Origin: Bifidobacterium imperatoris
GTDB taxonomy: Bacteria > Actinomycetota > Actinomycetes > Actinomycetales > Bifidobacteriaceae
Assembly (NCBI RefSeq): GCF_002860405.1
Contig: NZ_NMWV01000025.1
Coordinates: 57,332-121,331 of the forward strand
Reading direction: 5' to 3'
Length of the DNA: 64,000 bases
Shown here: positions 53,197 to 61,252 of the stretch, one piece after another
Layout of the letters: every line of letters starts with the position of its first letter
How positions within the stretch are numbered: position 1 is the stretch's first letter
The notes under the pieces: model-generated
What the model was told of the DNA's origin: nothing
Database searches by the model: none
What the model saw: only the letters and a program-made list of their open reading frames with translations
Program-made: the position numbers and the translations under genes

Positions 53197-53391
53197 TCAC
53201 GGGTTGGTGTTGGTTGTGGGTGGCGATGGCGGGTATTCGATGTAGTAGTTGGTGCCGTAGTTGTCGTAGATGAAGCTGGCTTCGCGGGTGAGCGCTTCTT
53301 CGGTGGTGAGGAACCGGTTGCGTTTGTGCCAGTCGGCGAGCGCGGTTTTGATTTGTTGGTAGGTGAGGATTTTGCCGTGGCGTTCGGTCAT
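53197..53391 (-). CDS. Small phage protein, unknown function
   Basis: 64 residues (MTERHGKILTYQQIKTALAD...), a helical N-terminus and a Pro/Thr-rich tail PPSPPTTNTNP. It overlaps the upstream gene by 4 nt, so it is co-translated. No family recognised. Confidence 0.6.
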   Translation of the reverse strand: MTERHGKILTYQQIKTALADWHKRNRFLTTEEALTREASFIYDNYGTNYYIEYPPSPPTTNTNP

Positions 53392-53675
53392 TTGGCTACG
53401 CCTCCGGTCATGGGGTCGATGAGTTCGCAGTCGATTGCGTCGATGTGGTCGCCGGTTTTGATTTCGATGCAGAAGCGTTTGATGTCGCCGGTGGTTTCGA
53501 TTTTTTGGATGGTGGTTTGTTTGGGTTGGTCGTTGCCGGTGGCGATGGTGTAGCCGATGAGTCCGATGGTGGCGATGAGGCCTGTGGCGGCGGCGAGCGC
53601 TATGAGGGCGAAGAGGAGGCCGGTGAATTCTTCGAGGGTCCAGTCTTTGAAGATGTGGTTGAGGAGCTTGTTCAT
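53388..53675 (-). CDS. Small single-pass membrane protein
   Basis: 95 residues: a short polar start, a hydrophobic segment at ~18-45 (LLFALIALAAATGLIATIGL), then a soluble domain with ETTGDIKRFCIEIKTGD. It overlaps both neighbours (ATGA). Unknown role. Confidence 0.6.
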   Translation of the reverse strand: MNKLLNHIFKDWTLEEFTGLLFALIALAAATGLIATIGLIGYTIATGNDQPKQTTIQKIETTGDIKRFCIEIKTGDHIDAIDCELIDPMTGGVAK

Positions 53676-53932
53676 TGGTTGTCCTTGGTGTTGGTGTGGT
53701 CGAGGTGGTCGAGGATGGTTGTGGCGATGAGGCCGATGGTGCAGAAGGCGAGGGTGAGTGCCACGTATGCGGCTGGTCCCCAGATGGGTAGGAGTACGAT
53801 CCACCAGCTCCAGTCGGTGATGTTGGCGAGGCGTAGTGCGGTGAAGATGACGGCGAGGAGGTTGATGGAGAGGATGGTTTTGCCGAGTGTGGTGAGGGTG
53901 GCGCGTGCGTTGCGGGTGTTGGTGCGTTTCAT
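53672..53932 (-). CDS. Small membrane protein (two TM segments)
   Basis: 86 residues: a basic N-terminus (MKRTNTRNARATL), hydrophobic segments at ~18-35 and ~42-75, and a polar end. It overlaps the exonuclease gene upstream and another small membrane gene downstream by 4 nt each. Unknown role; it could affect superinfection. Confidence 0.6.
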   Translation of the reverse strand: MKRTNTRNARATLTTLGKTILSINLLAVIFTALRLANITDWSWWIVLLPIWGPAAYVALTLAFCTIGLIATTILDHLDHTNTKDNQ

Positions 53933-54552
53933 GCGGTGTGGTCCTTGATCTGTTGGCGGATGTTTCGGTATTCGGTGATGTCTCTGGTGAGGCAGTCGTG
54001 GACGCGGTGGGTGCCGTGTTGGTGGTGTTGGTAGGGGTTGTGGCCGAGTGATTGCCATAGGAGGCGCAGGCTGGTCAGGTCGAGGGCTCGGTAGTGGAGT
54101 TGGTTGGCGAGGAAGCCGTGGTAGTCGTGTTGTTCGAGCAGGTGGTCGATGGCGGGCAGGTCGAAGTGTTGGACGTTGGTGCCTGCGGGATGGAGCGTGA
54201 GGTTACGGTTGGTGGTGAGCCGGTCGATGAAGTCGGCGAGGTCGTCGGCGGCTTCCTGTTCGCTGCTGCCTGCTTGTTCGCAGTCGGCGAGGAGGCCGTT
54301 GGCGGTGTGCATCCTCAGGGCGGGCAGCGCGATCTCGAGGAGTTGGCTGGAGTCGATGTGGATGACGGTCTCGTAGCGGCCGAACTCCCTGGTCGCGTCG
54401 AGGCTGGTGCATATGACTCCGATTTCGAGTATCGAACAGGTGTTCGTATCGAGTCCGGTGGTTTCCACGTCGAGCCAGAGGAGCGCGTCGGTGGGTTCCG
54501 GCGTGATGGGCTGGCCGCCGACGGTGATGGCGTGCGCGTCGCTTGTGTTCAT
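53929..54552 (-). CDS. DEDDh 3'-5' exonuclease (oligoribonuclease/DnaQ-like)
   Basis: 207 residues. ExoI LLWLDVETTGLDTNTCSILE, ExoII around LHPAGTNVQHFDLPAIDHLL, and ExoIII GTHRVHDCLTRDITEY, with His and Asp in place. The N-terminal layout resembles oligoribonuclease. It may recycle short RNA or take part in phage DNA replication. Confidence 0.88.
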   Translation of the reverse strand: MNTSDAHAITVGGQPITPEPTDALLWLDVETTGLDTNTCSILEIGVICTSLDATREFGRYETVIHIDSSQLLEIALPALRMHTANGLLADCEQAGSSEQEAADDLADFIDRLTTNRNLTLHPAGTNVQHFDLPAIDHLLEQHDYHGFLANQLHYRALDLTSLRLLWQSLGHNPYQHHQHGTHRVHDCLTRDITEYRNIRQQIKDHTA

Positions 54553-54559
54553 GGGTTTC

Positions 54560-54832
54560 CTAGCCTTTCAGGACGGTGAGGGTTGTGATGTGGGGTTGGA
54601 GGATCGCGGTGTCGTGTTTGGGGTTGACGCTGAGGATCCGCATGCCTTTGAGGTTTTGCTCGGTGTCGTCGAGGGTGAACCGGGTGGCCTGGTAGCCGTC
54701 GTGCGGGTAGCTTGCTTTGAGTCGGCCGTCGATGATGGTGCCGGCCTGGGTCATGAGGATGCAACGTGCCCCGTCGAGCTCCGTGGGTTTGGCGGTATGC
54801 CAGTCGATGGTTTCCTGGACTTTGCCGTTCAT
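54560..54832 (-). CDS. Small phage protein, unknown function
   Basis: 90 residues, beta-rich (ARCILMTQAGTIIDGRLKAS...). Its ATG at 54832 overlaps the replication gene stop (ATGA). No recognisable domain. Confidence 0.6.
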   Translation of the reverse strand: MNGKVQETIDWHTAKPTELDGARCILMTQAGTIIDGRLKASYPHDGYQATRFTLDDTEQNLKGMRILSVNPKHDTAILQPHITTLTVLKG

Positions 54833-55890
54833 GCGATGGCCTCGAGTCCGTCGACGTGGATGCCGAGTTCGGTGAGTTCGTCCGGCTGGTCGAGGCAGAT
54901 CCGATCCACGATGTCGGTGGGCGCTTTGCCCTGGCCGAGGAGCCGTGCCACGGCCGGGATCCACTCGTGGCGGATAGCCGGGTCCGGTTGGCGTTGCTTG
55001 AGGCGTGTGGAGCTGTCGACGAGCTTGCGCGCCCTGCGTTCCAGCTCCATATCGGCCGGATCCGGGGCATCGGGCATGCCGGTGCCGAGCTTGGCGCCGC
55101 TCAGCCCGATCTCCTTGCCGCGGCGCAGCCAGTTGCGGAACGCCGGCGCCGGATTGGACGGGTACTTGCCGTTGGCGTCGAGCGCATCGCGGAATTTGGC
55201 GAGCTCGTAGTCGAGGTCGAGGCCGAACGCGTCGGCGAGCGCGATGTGCGTCTGGTCGGGTTGGAAGTCGGCGAGCGCTTGGCGTGGATCCGTGGGCTGG
55301 CTGGTGGTGGTTTCGGTTTGCGTTTTTGCGCGCGCGTACTCTCTCTTAATGTTCTTAATATTCTTAATAGATTTAATACTCTTGTCTGCAGCTATACGTG
55401 CACCCCTGCTGCAGGTCAGCTGCACCCCTGCTGCACCCCTGCTGCACCCCTGTGATGCGTCGGGGTCGGCTTCGTCGGTGGTCCATTCGTCGGCAGCGAT
55501 GACCGGTTCCGATTCTGTTTCGGTTTCTGGCTCCGACGCGGGTTCGTTGATCGGGTATGCGTCATCGTCGTTCAGGGGTGCATATTCTGCACCCCTGTCG
55601 TTCATGACGATGTCGTAGACCTTGGGCCTGCGGTTGCCGGGGAGGTAGGAGACGAGGCGTTGGTCGCCTTCGCGCAGCACGCCGATTTCGACCATGTGGG
55701 CGAGTTTGGCGCGCACGGTGCGTTCGCCGATGGGCGCCCGGTAGAGTTCCATGAGGGTTTTGACGCTTTTGCCGAAGCCTCGGCCTTCGTTATCGACGTT
55801 GTCGGCGATGATGGTGAGGAGTCGGAATTCGATGGCGTCGAGTTCGATGGGCGCTTCGTAGAGGGTCCATGCGGTTGCCTGCTGGCTCAT
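54829..55890 (-). CDS. Phage replication initiator / replisome organiser
   Basis: 353 residues. The N-terminal ~100 residues form a winged HTH (EFRLLTIIADNVDNEGRGFG; GERTRAKLAH-like segment) as in phage replication proteins. A low-complexity acidic linker follows, then a C-terminal helical domain (HEWIPAVARLLGQGKAPTDI) as in helicase-loading organisers. Its linker region carries iteron-like repeats beside an AT-rich stretch, so the origin is probably inside this gene, as with lambda O. The chosen ATG (55890) overlaps the upstream stop. Confidence 0.75.
   Translation of the reverse strand: MSQQATAWTLYEAPIELDAIEFRLLTIIADNVDNEGRGFGKSVKTLMELYRAPIGERTVRAKLAHMVEIGVLREGDQRLVSYLPGNRRPKVYDIVMNDRGAEYAPLNDDDAYPINEPASEPETETESEPVIAADEWTTDEADPDASQGCSRGAAGVQLTCSRGARIAADKSIKSIKNIKNIKREYARAKTQTETTTSQPTDPRQALADFQPDQTHIALADAFGLDLDYELAKFRDALDANGKYPSNPAPAFRNWLRRGKEIGLSGAKLGTGMPDAPDPADMELERRARKLVDSSTRLKQRQPDPAIRHEWIPAVARLLGQGKAPTDIVDRICLDQPDELTELGIHVDGLEAIA
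55341..55597. other. Candidate prophage replication origin (iterons plus AT-rich tract)
   Basis: TGCACCCCTG occurs at 55399, 55421, 55432, 55443 and 55588, and inverted at 55573. Three of the copies are 11 bp apart, about one helix turn. Next to them, 55341-55384 is AT-rich, with TTCTTAAT-type direct repeats. It lies in the coding region of the initiator gene. Confidence 0.65.
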
Positions 55891-56384
55891 GATTCGCCTC
55901 CGATGATGATCTGGTGGATGCCGCCGTGATAGGCCGGCGGTTCGTTGTCGTCGTGCTCGGGCTCCGTCGTGTGGCCGGTTAGTTGTTTCCAGCCGAAGCG
56001 TGGCTCGGTGTCGAGGATCCACAGGTGGCGCATGTTGGCGACGTTCTGCACGTATCGTTCTGGCGGGTAGCATTCGACGGCCCAGGCGTCTTCGCCGATG
56101 GTTTCGTTCTTGATCTGCTGCAGGGCGTCCCAGCTGATGCCTTCGCGGTATTCGCCGGTGTATCTGTCGATCTGGACTCGGGTGATGGTGAGGCGCTTCA
56201 TGCCGCTGTCACGGTCGATGTAGAGCATGGCCTGGTAGTCGCGGCTTCTCCATACGCGCACCGGCTCCGATTCCGGGCCGGGATAGTCGGGGTCGTCGCG
56301 GAATTCCTTGAGCCAGTCCATGTCCTGTTCGACCATGTGGCGGCTGTGCACGTGGCGTTGCATGTTCTCGACGTATCTGCTCAT
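55887..56384 (-). CDS. Phage protein of unknown function (DUF7694-like)
   Basis: 165 residues, with no membrane segment. RDYQAMLYIDRDSGMKRLTI and EYREGISWDALQQIKNETIG recall small actinophage proteins often found before replication genes. Overlaps the initiator by 4 nt. Function unknown. Confidence 0.65.
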   Translation of the reverse strand: MSRYVENMQRHVHSRHMVEQDMDWLKEFRDDPDYPGPESEPVRVWRSRDYQAMLYIDRDSGMKRLTITRVQIDRYTGEYREGISWDALQQIKNETIGEDAWAVECYPPERYVQNVANMRHLWILDTEPRFGWKQLTGHTTEPEHDDNEPPAYHGGIHQIIIGGES

Positions 56385-56388
56385 GGTG

Positions 56389-56613
56389 TTATCTCCTTTT
56401 CAGCAGGTCGCGCGCTGTCTTGTGGCCTTCGTCGGTGAGCGCCCAGTTGTCGTAGAAGTCGGGTTGGATGAGCCCGCGTTCCTCCAGCGCGGCGAAGGTG
56501 CGGCTGTTGTTGGAGTTGGCGGGCAGCATGGTGTGGTTGAGCAGCGCGATCAGCAGCTCCCTCATGGTGGGTGTGAGCCGTTCGAGCCGGCTTCGGGTTT
56601 CCCTGCGGCTCAT
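56389..56613 (-). CDS. Small winged-helix-like phage protein
   Basis: 74 residues: TPTMRELLIALLNHTMLP, TFAALEERGLIQPDF and LTDEGHKTARDLLKR look like a small wHTH (a 'restriction/winged' fold). Possibly DNA binding. Co-translated with both neighbours. Confidence 0.6.
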   Translation of the reverse strand: MSRRETRSRLERLTPTMRELLIALLNHTMLPANSNNSRTFAALEERGLIQPDFYDNWALTDEGHKTARDLLKRR

Positions 56614-56852
56614 GGCTGTTCCTCCGAATGCCTGTAGAGGCTGCGTGATGCGGCGGCGAGCGCCCTTCGGGTCTGGTTGAGGCCGGCGAGCGCCTGGGTG
56701 AGGTGTTCGAGGGCGTCTTCGGGGGCTCCTTGGTCGCGGATCGCGTTGACGATGCTGATGAGCGTGTCGGTGAGGGTGCTGGTGGTGTCGATGCGGCCCA
56801 CGGCGAGCGCTTGTTGGCGTTTCATGCGTTGGGTTTCGTGTTGCGGGCTCAT
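56610..56852 (-). CDS. Small helical phage protein
   Basis: 80 residues, helical and alanine-rich (TLTDTLISIVNAIRDQGAPE). AAGGACC precedes the ATG at 56852. Overlaps neighbours by 4 nt. Unknown function. Confidence 0.55.
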   Translation of the reverse strand: MSPQHETQRMKRQQALAVGRIDTTSTLTDTLISIVNAIRDQGAPEDALEHLTQALAGLNQTRRALAAASRSLYRHSEEQP

Positions 56853-58291
56853 TGTTGGTCCTTCCGGGTGGTGAGGCTGCCGTTGATTGCGTTTTGTTCG
56901 CTGCTGTTTGGCTGGTAGCCGAGCCATGCGAGCGCCTGGTAGTAGATGGCGGTGGTTTTGAGGGTGCTGCCGTAGCCGGTGCCGTCCCATGTTTCGGGGG
57001 TGATGCGTGCTTCCTGGCGGGCGAGCATGACGAGGGTCAATTGGCGGAGTTCCTGGCCGGGTTTGTCGGCTCGGCGGCGCAGTTCGTTGAGGTTGGCTGT
57101 GGTGTCGAGGTGGTAGGTGCCTTCCTTGGGGTTCTTTTTCTCGTCGGGTAGGGGTTTGCCGCTGATCTGGTTGTAGGCGGTGATCATCTGGTCGCGTTGG
57201 TTGGCGTCGAGTCCGTTGGGCAGGTAGGTGCCGGTGCCGATGGTTTCGAGCCTGGCGAGGGTTTGGATGGCGTCTCGCATCTGCTGGCCGGTCCAGTCGG
57301 CGCTGGTTTTGCGGATCCATTCGGCGCGGAGTTTGTAGCTGGTGGCCGCGTATTCGCGTAGTTTGGCCTTGCGTTCGCGTTCCTTGGCGGTGATGGCCTT
57401 GAGCCGTTCGACCTCCGCGGTGTTCGCGGGATCCTTGGGGGTCGCGGGTTCGGCCCATCCGTAGCCGGAGTTTTCGGTGGTGAGGATGACGCTGGCGGGG
57501 TTGCCGCCGTTGTTCAGGTATTCCTCCCATGATTCGGCGAACGGTTTCGACGTGGTGGGTGCGTGGGTGGCGCCGTAGCCGTCCATGTCGGTCCACAGGT
57601 TCTTGACCTTGATGGCGTGCAGGTGGTTCGCCGTGATGTATTCGTCGGCGGCCTGGCGCCACTGGTTCATGCGTTTGTGGTCGCGCGCGTTCTCGAGCTC
57701 CCACCGCCAGTCGTTGCTTTCGGCCTTTTCGGCGAGGCGGGCTTGCGTTTTCGGATCGTCGGCGAATTCGGCGAGCGCATCGAGCTGGCTGAGGGTGAGT
57801 TGGCTGAAGTCCTTGGCCTTCTCACGGGTGGCTTGCGGGATGCCGGCGATTTTGATGCGGCGGCGGACGAAGCTGGTGCTGCGGCCGGTTTTGTCGGCGA
57901 GTTCGTCGATCGATGCGCCGAGGTCGAGGAGTCCTTGGTATCCGTCGGCTTCCTCGATGGGAGTCAGGTCGGCGCGCTGTGTGTTCTCGACGAGCATGAT
58001 CTCGCGTTCCTCGCGGTCGGTGAGATGGCGCACCGTGCAGGGGATCATGGTCATGCCGGCTTTGATGCAGGCCTGGTAGCGGCGGTGGCCGATGACGATC
58101 CGGTAGAGGGGTTTGCCGTCCGTGTCCTGGCCGGCCGGGGTGACGAGCAGCTGCTGCTGGAGGCCCTGGGCTTTGATGCTCGCGGCGAGTTCGGATACGT
58201 CGCCCACGGTCTTGCGCGGGTTGGCCGCGTTGGGGATGAGCTGCGTGGCGGGGATGTCCATGATCAGCGGGCTTGTGGTGTTGGTTTCCAT
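56849..58291 (-). CDS. ParB-like DNA-binding protein
   Basis: 480 residues. ParB/Srx N-terminal domain (LIPNAANPRKTVGDVSELAA; YRIVIGHRRYQACIKAGMT), the ParB loop region with ENTQRADLTPIEEADGYQGL and an HTH (LADKTGRSTSFVRRRIKIAG), then a long C-terminal part unlike chromosomal ParB. Such proteins appear in phages as replication or transcription regulators rather than partition proteins; no ParA is seen. Start at 58291. Confidence 0.85.
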   Translation of the reverse strand: METNTTSPLIMDIPATQLIPNAANPRKTVGDVSELAASIKAQGLQQQLLVTPAGQDTDGKPLYRIVIGHRRYQACIKAGMTMIPCTVRHLTDREEREIMLVENTQRADLTPIEEADGYQGLLDLGASIDELADKTGRSTSFVRRRIKIAGIPQATREKAKDFSQLTLSQLDALAEFADDPKTQARLAEKAESNDWRWELENARDHKRMNQWRQAADEYITANHLHAIKVKNLWTDMDGYGATHAPTTSKPFAESWEEYLNNGGNPASVILTTENSGYGWAEPATPKDPANTAEVERLKAITAKERERKAKLREYAATSYKLRAEWIRKTSADWTGQQMRDAIQTLARLETIGTGTYLPNGLDANQRDQMITAYNQISGKPLPDEKKNPKEGTYHLDTTANLNELRRRADKPGQELRQLTLVMLARQEARITPETWDGTGYGSTLKTTAIYYQALAWLGYQPNSSEQNAINGSLTTRKDQQ

Positions 58292-58301
58292 TGGTTGCGG
58301 G

Positions 58302-58421
58302 TCACTGTTCCTTGAGGTCGTTGGACATGGTGGTGGGTATCGGGGTGCGGGGCAGGCGTTTGCGGCGCCTGCGCTGGCGTTGGTGTTCGAGCTGCTGGCG
58401 TCCGTGCTTACGCTTGGCCAT
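58302..58421 (-). CDS. 39-residue Arg-rich phage protein
   Basis: MAKRKHGRQQLEHQRQRRRR..., very basic, ending MSNDLKEQ. AAGGAGA lies 10 nt before the ATG at 58421. It overlaps the end of the RusA gene by 14 nt. Likely binds nucleic acid. Small size makes it uncertain. Confidence 0.5.
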   Translation of the reverse strand: MAKRKHGRQQLEHQRQRRRRKRLPRTPIPTTMSNDLKEQ

Positions 58422-58833
58422 GCTTGTCGTCTCCTTCGATGGTTTCGGTGATGTGGAATTCGAGCCGGTGGATTCCTTTGGGTGCGATGGTGGGGCTCAT
58501 CCGGTAGAAGGGGCCTTCCACGTGCCGCCAGTTGTCGTCCGGCCAGAGTCCGGCTTTGGTGAACCCGTCGATGATGGGTTTGCCCACGTTGTCGGCGTTG
58601 CTGGGGTCGGCTTGGCTTCTCCCGTTGGGTGGATACTGCACGTACACGTCGAGCCGGCAATGCTCGAAGTTCACCCCGCCATGCGTGTTCCTCCAGTTGA
58701 CGGCTTCGGCCCAGCCGAGGCGTTTGAGGGTCTGCATGAGCCGGTTGTGCGCGTACCAGTTGCCATGCGAGCCGTTGTCGTTCTTCCACAACGGTTTGGG
58801 AATCTCCACGACGATCACATGCTGTGCGCTCAT
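58408..58833 (-). CDS. RusA-type Holliday junction resolvase
   Basis: 141 residues with the RusA acidic cluster DPSNADNVGKPIIDGF (metal-binding Asp residues) and the usual N-terminus VVEIPKPLWKNDNGS. It resolves recombination junctions during phage replication. The ATG at 58833 overlaps the upstream stop (ATGA). Confidence 0.87.
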   Translation of the reverse strand: MSAQHVIVVEIPKPLWKNDNGSHGNWYAHNRLMQTLKRLGWAEAVNWRNTHGGVNFEHCRLDVYVQYPPNGRSQADPSNADNVGKPIIDGFTKAGLWPDDNWRHVEGPFYRMSPTIAPKGIHRLEFHITETIEGDDKHGQA

Positions 58834-59450
58834 CGTGGCCTCTTCGCGGTGTTCAGGCTGTCGCCCGGATATTGGGCGCAGACGATCCATTTGTCCTCGT
58901 GCCGATGGTCGGGTGCGACTTCCACGCGGTATGCGCCCTTGGGGGTGAAGGCCTTGATGATGCCGTGGAGGATCCGCTGTTTGAGGTTCAACGCGGCGCG
59001 GCGTTCCATGTTCTCGCCGATCACGGCTATCCTGCCTTCGAACCTGCGCAGCGCCTTGGCGGGTTTCGACCATTTGCTTTCCGGTGGCGCCGGTTTGACG
59101 TGGATGTCGGCGGGCCAGTCCGCGATGAACCTCACGGAGCGCAGCAATGCCAGGTCCTCGTCCTTGCCCACCGGCTGTGCTTCGGTTTCCGCCGGTTCCG
59201 GCATGGTGGTTTCCGGCGCCGGCGGGGCCAACGGTTCCGGCTGGGATTTGACGGGCTTGTCGTCTTCGGTTTCGGCCTGCACCGGCTGTGTGATCACGCT
59301 CGGCGTGATGCCGTGGCGCTGCAGGCCGTGTTTCCTGCAGTAGCGGCCCACGGCGAGCCGTTCGGATTGCTCCAGCTGGTCCCAGCCGTCGCGCAACGCG
59401 ATGGCATACAGTTGTTCGAGTTCCTGCTGTGTGTACTTCGGTTTGGTCAT
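58830..59450 (-). CDS. Phage protein of unknown function
   Basis: 206 residues: a helical N-terminal part (TQQELEQLYAIALRDGWDQL), a Pro/Glu-rich linker at ~60-105, then a globular part (RFEGRIAVIGENMERRAALN). GGAG precedes the ATG at 59450, which shares a base with the ssb stop. Not recognised. Confidence 0.65.
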   Translation of the reverse strand: MTKPKYTQQELEQLYAIALRDGWDQLEQSERLAVGRYCRKHGLQRHGITPSVITQPVQAETEDDKPVKSQPEPLAPPAPETTMPEPAETEAQPVGKDEDLALLRSVRFIADWPADIHVKPAPPESKWSKPAKALRRFEGRIAVIGENMERRAALNLKQRILHGIIKAFTPKGAYRVEVAPDHRHEDKWIVCAQYPGDSLNTAKRPR

Positions 59451-59917
59451 CACCACTCCCCGGTATCGAAGTCGTCATTGTTCCGCATGGCTCCCGTATG
59501 ACCCTGCGCGGGAGCCGGCGCGGCCTGGTGTTGGTTGCCGTTCCGGCCGCCGCCTGTTTTCGTGATCTGCACGGTGGCGCGCTGCAGGCTGGCGCCGATG
59601 TCGTCGATGACGTACCGGGTGGACCATCGCTCCGTGCCGTCCTGCGCGGTGAACCGGTCGGTCTTCGGCCTTGCCACCGCGATCACCTGGGAGCCTTTCG
59701 CCAGACTCGCGGCGATGTGTTCGGCCAGACCACGCCAGGCCTCGCAGTTCCAGCTCGTGGGAGTGACTTCGACCGGCTGGCCGGCCGTGTCCTTCTCCCC
59801 GCCGCTGGACAGGATGCGCAGGTTCACGACCGGCGTGGCCTGGGCGCCGACGGTCCTGAGCTCCGGGTCCGCGGCGAGCCTGCCGCGGATGATGACCATG
59901 CTCGGATCCTTCGCCAT
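59450..59917 (-). CDS. ssb: Single-stranded DNA-binding protein
   Basis: 155 residues. OB-fold pattern of SSB: VIIRGRLAADPELRTV, WNCEAWRGLAEHIAASLAKG, QVIAVARPKTDRF, and an acidic tail ending NNDDFDTGEW. The usual C-terminal DDIPF-like tip is replaced. A phage-encoded SSB for replication/recombination. Confidence 0.9.
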   Translation of the reverse strand: MAKDPSMVIIRGRLAADPELRTVGAQATPVVNLRILSSGGEKDTAGQPVEVTPTSWNCEAWRGLAEHIAASLAKGSQVIAVARPKTDRFTAQDGTERWSTRYVIDDIGASLQRATVQITKTGGGRNGNQHQAAPAPAQGHTGAMRNNDDFDTGEW

Positions 59918-60157
59918 CTACTCCTCCTCCTGTTCGTCGTCTTCGGTGAGATATGGTCCGAGCTTGCGCACCGCCCACGGTGTGGCGAGCGCCGCGCCGC
60001 AGCCCGCGTAGATGATCAGGGCGATGGTGTTGCCCAGCGGGTGCATGCATCCGTCGTGGGTGAGCAGCCATGCCAGGGCGAGCAACGTGGCGGCGGCGAG
60101 CGCGATGGTCTTGATTCGTGTGTATGGCCAGTCGGTTGTGGTCTCGTTCGTGTTCAT
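59918..60157 (-). CDS. Small membrane protein (two TM segments)
   Basis: 79 residues: TM segments near 18-32 (TIALAAATLLALAWLL) and 42-60, then an acidic end TEDDEQEEE. One base before ssb. Unknown role. Confidence 0.6.
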   Translation of the reverse strand: MNTNETTTDWPYTRIKTIALAAATLLALAWLLTHDGCMHPLGNTIALIIYAGCGAALATPWAVRKLGPYLTEDDEQEEE

Positions 60158-60160
60158 GGG

Positions 60161-60400
60161 TTATTCCTCCATGCCGCGGATCCAGCGGTCCATCGCGGCT
60201 TTCGTGACCCTGCGGCGGCCTGGTTTGCCGAAGCGGTTCGGCGGGCGGAATGTGTCGAGGTCGCCGTTGTTGATTGCCAGGCGTACTCCCTCGTAGTCGA
60301 GTGAGTACACCTGCGCGGCCTGGGCGGGCGACCATGCCTGCCGTTCTCCCAACGGCACACGGCTCGTGTCCTTCAATGCTTCGGTGTTCTTCTCGCTCAT
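60161..60400 (-). CDS. Excisionase/MerR-like HTH protein
   Basis: 79 residues: HTH pattern WSPAQAAQVYSLDYEGVRLA with GRRRVTKAAMDRWIRG, similar to DNA-binding excisionase family proteins. It may regulate early genes or act as excisionase (Xis). GGAGAC precedes the ATG at 60400. Confidence 0.7.
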   Translation of the reverse strand: MSEKNTEALKDTSRVPLGERQAWSPAQAAQVYSLDYEGVRLAINNGDLDTFRPPNRFGKPGRRRVTKAAMDRWIRGMEE

Positions 60401-60410
60401 GTCGGTCTCC

Positions 60411-60671
60411 TTAGAAGCTCTTGATCTTGGCCGTGAGGCGTTGGAGGATCTGGCGCGGGGTGCCGGTGACGAACACGGTTTCACCACCCCAGCCCGCGTC
60501 GAGGCTGAACAGGTGGCCCTGGTTGTCGAGCATGAGCTGGGTGACGCCGATCTCGAACTTGCCGGGCGCGGTGCTGAACACGATGCCGTATGGCGTGGCG
60601 TCCGCGAACTCGTATTTGCCGGAGTCCTCCATGAGCCCGGCCAGTGCTTCCTTGGTTGTCTCGTTCATCAC
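60411..60671 (-). CDS. Small phage protein, unknown function
   Basis: 86 residues; beta-rich around YGIVFSTAPGKFEIGVTQLM, ending QILQRLTAKIKSF. Overlaps the upstream gene by 4 nt. No family recognised. Confidence 0.6.
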   Translation of the reverse strand: MMNETTKEALAGLMEDSGKYEFADATPYGIVFSTAPGKFEIGVTQLMLDNQGHLFSLDAGWGGETVFVTGTPRQILQRLTAKIKSF

Positions 60672-60892
60672 TTCGCCTCCTTGGATGGTGTAGTGAGCAT
60701 GGCGGCGAGCGCCTTCGCGGCTTCGGGGCTGAGTTCCCTGCGCGGGCCAGCTCCTCCCTTGCCGATGCGGATGGTCACGTGGCCGTCCACGTGGCGGGTC
60801 GCGACCAGTCGTTCGTCATCGGGCTCGTAGAAAGCGACCAGGCTGGCGAACCTGTCGTTGCCTCGCACCTCGGTGTGAATCTCCGTGTTCAT
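60668..60892 (-). CDS. Small phage protein, unknown function
   Basis: 74 residues; RHVDGHVTIRIGKGGAGPRR and ELSPEAAKALAAMLTTPSKE. The ATG at 60892 is chosen because the longer frame covers another gene. Function unknown. Confidence 0.55.
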   Translation of the reverse strand: MNTEIHTEVRGNDRFASLVAFYEPDDERLVATRHVDGHVTIRIGKGGAGPRRELSPEAAKALAAMLTTPSKEAK

Positions 60893-60906
60893 GGCCTTCC
60901 CGCACA

Positions 60907-61131
60907 TCACGCCACCAGCTTCTGCGAGCGCGGAATCATCGGCACGCCATTGGTTAGCTGGAATCCAGCCACGATTCTTATGATTTCCACCGCCGATGGC
61001 GTCTTGCCGTTGGTCAACTCCTTGTACCGTTCCTCTGTCAATCCACAAGCGGCAACAAATGCCGAATGGCTGAGTTTGCGCTCCTCTTCCAACGAGGCGA
61101 GGAATTTTGGGGATATGACCAGCCCGTCCAT
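60907..61131 (-). CDS. Cro-like HTH regulator (first early gene)
   Basis: 74 residues: HTH SHSAFVAACGLTEERYKELT in an XRE-like frame. The first gene of the leftward early operon, divergent from the repressor across a 121-bp region with three palindromes, the place for Cro. Start at 61131 follows AGGAGTGAG. Confidence 0.7.
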   Translation of the reverse strand: MDGLVISPKFLASLEEERKLSHSAFVAACGLTEERYKELTNGKTPSAVEIIRIVAGFQLTNGVPMIPRSQKLVA

Positions 61132-61152
61132 GTCTCACTCCTTAATCAAGGT

Positions 61153-61220
61153 GTTTAATTTCTTAAACGAACTGTACCACAACTTGAACGGTTGTCAAAC
61201 CGTATTTGATACGGTATGTT
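61153..61220. promoter_or_regulatory. Genetic switch: operators and promoter
   Basis: Three palindromes: GTTTAATTTCTTAAAC (61153-61168), CGGTTGTCAAACCG (61189-61202) and ACCGTATTTGATACGGT (61199-61215). TTGTCA (61192-61197), 17 bp, and TATGTT (61215-61220) make a rightward promoter for the repressor; the last two palindromes lie on it. The leftward early promoter must overlap too. Confidence 0.65.
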
Positions 61221-61252
61221 TAATAATTGAGACACATAGTTAGGAGGTAAAC

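Noticed and set aside
55399..55452. Short spaced repeats that could look like a CRISPR array
   Set aside because: Units are only 10 bp, spacing is about one helix turn, and they lie inside a coding gene. An origin iteron array fits better; no cas genes.
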